6,237 nt of DNA from the NCBI GenBank assembly GCA_002690445.1, contig NZER01000223.1, positions 1 through 6,237 on the forward strand, given 5' to 3'. Made by a program: the position numbers and the translations under genes. Below, piece after piece: positions 5,185 to 6,237 of this stretch; position 1 is the first letter of the stretch, and the number at the start of each line of letters is the position of its first letter. The notes beneath the pieces are model-generated. The model was given only the letters and a program-made list of their open reading frames with translations, did not search any database and was not told where the DNA came from. Source of the stretch: Candidatus Pacearchaeota archaeon (lineage in GTDB: Archaea > Nanoarchaeota > Nanoarchaeia > Pacearchaeales > GW2011-AR1).

Positions 5185-5524
5185 TATCAGTTGCAGGCGG
5201 GACGGGATCTGTCCCGTCTACATCAACGGTGGAAGTCCACTTATCAAATTCGATGAAGTCAACGTCCAGCCACACGCTTACGAACTTCACCCCGTCTACC
5301 TCACGGACATGCTTCGTCTTGGTGTCGTCCTTCAGCTTGACCAGCCACTCCGTCCTAAGCTCCACGTCGTTGTGAACCATGCTGAAGCTCATTACGTGAA
5401 TGCCTTCAGGGTCAATGTCTTCGGACAGGGCCTTCTCATCGACAGACCTGTTCCTTCCCTGGGAGCTTTTCGCAAGCTGCTGTAGCCCGCAGCTGTTTGC
5501 CACCGTTGCCTTTTTTAATCCCAC
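5171..5524 (-). CDS. Unknown acidic phage protein
   Basis: I do not recognise this protein of up to 117 aa. The first 35 residues are basic and polar. Residues 40-97 read as alternating beta-type segments (IHVMSFSMV, VELRTEWLVKL, VKFVSVWLDVDFIEF), and the tail is acidic and Pro-rich. Two starts are plausible. GTG 5524 has AAAGGA seven bases upstream inside the previous gene and overlaps it by 10 nt; GTG 5503 has AAGG in an A-rich run five bases upstream and would give 110 aa without overlap. The beta-rich core followed by an acidic tail is loosely reminiscent of small OB-fold proteins, but I see no diagnostic motif, so this should not be read as an SSB call. Confidence 0.7.
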   Translation of the reverse strand: MGLKKATVANSCGLQQLAKSSQGRNRSVDEKALSEDIDPEGIHVMSFSMVHNDVELRTEWLVKLKDDTKTKHVREVDGVKFVSVWLDVDFIEFDKWTSTVDVDGTDPVPPATDNAEA

Positions 5525-5817
5525 TTCGCCGTTCCTTTCAGGTGAATCGCGTCACCAACAATAATGCCGCCGTACATTCGGCTGGCCTCCTTGTTTACGG
5601 GCAAGCCATTCAGCCTGCCCATTTCATTAACAAGCAACTGGTCGCCGTTTCTCAGGTGAATTAGCTCCCAGTAACCACCAACAAAGTCCCTTGCCTCTTG
5701 AGAGGTGGGGCTATCTTCTCTCGTATCTACTAGCTTTAGCTTTGGCTCCTTACCGGGCTCCGCCTCCGGTGGGTCTGGCAAGTTCTCGCCTAGCTTGAAT
5801 ACAAAGTCTAGCTTCAT
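5515..5817 (-). CDS. DUF3846-like protein
   Basis: Starting from ATG 5817 this is 100 aa. Residues 45-95 follow the pattern I associate with DUF3846 proteins of phages and plasmids: a GGYWELIHL strand, a short turn (RNGDQ), LLVNEMGRLNGLPVNKEASRMYG, and IIVGDAIHLKG. The role of that family is not known. The first 40 residues are a proline- and charge-rich leader. The frame also allows a TTG one codon earlier (5820), but the ATG has AAGGAGG seven bases upstream and forms a TGATG stop/start junction with the Cys-rich gene before it, so I take the ATG. It overlaps the following gene by 10 nt if that gene begins at 5524. Confidence 0.75.
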   Translation of the reverse strand: MKLDFVFKLGENLPDPPEAEPGKEPKLKLVDTREDSPTSQEARDFVGGYWELIHLRNGDQLLVNEMGRLNGLPVNKEASRMYGGIIVGDAIHLKGTAKWD

Positions 5818-6005
5818 CAATCTTCCTCCTTCTCTTCTTCGCTCTGTTTCGCCTTCTTAGGGCCTCGGCAGGTGTAGCAGTCGAAGCAACCGCAGTATCC
5901 GCCTCTACAGCCAGAGGCCTCCCATCGGGGCTTAGCTTGCTGTAGTTGCCGGAGATCCTCGCGGATCCAGGCCGCTTCGATCTCATCGTGTCCTTGGCTG
6001 CTCAT
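5817..6005 (-). CDS. Small Cys-rich protein
   Basis: A 62-aa protein with a charged helical N-terminus (residues 7-27, EIEAAWIREDLRQLQQA) and a compact cysteine knot: Cys33, Cys38, Cys40, Cys43 and Cys46, including C-G-C-F-D-C-Y-T-C. The tail is lysine-rich and then strongly acidic (SEEEKEED). The cysteine cluster should bind one zinc ion or a small metal centre; no family is recognised. ATG 6005 overlaps the preceding stop as ATGA, has AGGAGG four bases upstream, and its own stop abuts the next start as TGATG. These junctions identify this frame as the real one over a longer arginine-rich frame across the same DNA. Confidence 0.7.
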   Translation of the reverse strand: MSSQGHDEIEAAWIREDLRQLQQAKPRWEASGCRGGYCGCFDCYTCRGPKKAKQSEEEKEED

Positions 6006-6237
6006 GCTTCCTCCTCTGCATCCATCAGTGCCCTGTGTTCCTCAAGAGCGTCTTGAAAGTTGTCCCTTGCTTGCTCTAGTGCTGACCATCCGTTGCCAGC
6101 GTCTACCGCTTCCTTATGTACCCAATCGCTATCGTCCCATGCGATTCCAACAACGATTACCTTGCCTATCCTTTCCCAAGGCTTGAGTTCCTCTGCCGCA
6201 AGTCGGTCCTTGTTTTCGGATGAATGGAACCTCCTGC
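6002..6237 (-). CDS. C-terminal part of an unknown protein (cut by right edge)
   Basis: An open minus-strand frame runs in from the right edge and ends with TGA at 6002-6004, giving 77 residues with no usable start codon inside the window. It includes LKPWERIGKVIVVGIAWDDSDW, then a helical, acidic C-terminus with Trp50 and QARDNFQDALEEHRALMDAEEEA. The hydrophobic strand KVIVVGIAW followed by two Asp residues looks like the core of an alpha/beta protein, but no family can be named. The ATGA overlap with the Cys-rich gene shows it belongs to the same operon. Confidence 0.7.
   Translation of the reverse strand, partial: RRFHSSENKDRLAAEELKPWERIGKVIVVGIAWDDSDWVHKEAVDAGNGWSALEQARDNFQDALEEHRALMDAEEEA

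Noticed and set aside
5750..5986. Arginine-rich minus-strand frame of 78 codons
   Set aside because: It overlaps the 62-aa Cys-rich gene in another frame; only that gene has the ATGA and TGATG junctions and a strong SD.

Overview
The window looks like part of a tailed-phage (or prophage) genome whose host is Gram-negative. The plus-strand genes at the left look like the end of a lysis region: a small two-helix membrane protein is followed by a lipoprotein that also has a C-terminal membrane helix, the layout of a unimolecular spanin, which only makes sense in a cell with an outer membrane. The minus-strand genes are a tightly packed early/recombination block. G+C looks to be in the mid-50s by eye. 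Nothing in the sequence fixes the host genus. No tRNA, rRNA, CRISPR array, insertion sequence or integrase is visible.

Layout. Positions 1-912 carry three plus-strand genes joined by two ATGA stop/start overlaps: the tail of an unknown gene, a two-TM coiled-coil protein and the u-spanin-like lipoprotein. A strong GC hairpin at 925-959 lies between the two converging gene sets. From 1044 to the right edge all genes are on the minus strand. In order of transcription (right to left) they are: a 77-residue fragment of an unknown protein, a 62-aa Cys-rich protein, a DUF3846-like protein, an unknown protein of about 117 aa, two zinc-ribbon-like proteins (84 and 99 aa), a Cas4/RecB-type Fe-S PD-(D/E)XK nuclease, a 90-aa HTH protein, a RecT annealase, a gap of 191 nt, a 73-aa zinc-ribbon-like protein, a 78-aa unknown, and an Hjc-like PD-(D/E)XK nuclease that is probably a Holliday-junction resolvase.

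How the genes may work together. The nuclease would resect double-strand ends, RecT would anneal the exposed strands, and the Hjc-like enzyme would cut branched products. Together these would form a compact recombination/replication module, with the HTH protein and small zinc proteins as regulators or accessories. Most junctions overlap or nearly touch, so translational coupling is likely; several starts are GTG or TTG and are supported by nearby Shine-Dalgarno sequences.

Points most worth a second look are the SSB-like acidic tip (EDNLPF) on RecT, the u-spanin architecture, the HTH gene placed between exonuclease and annealase, the concentration of small Cys-rich proteins, and two tiny coupled reading frames in the only sizeable gap of the minus-strand block.
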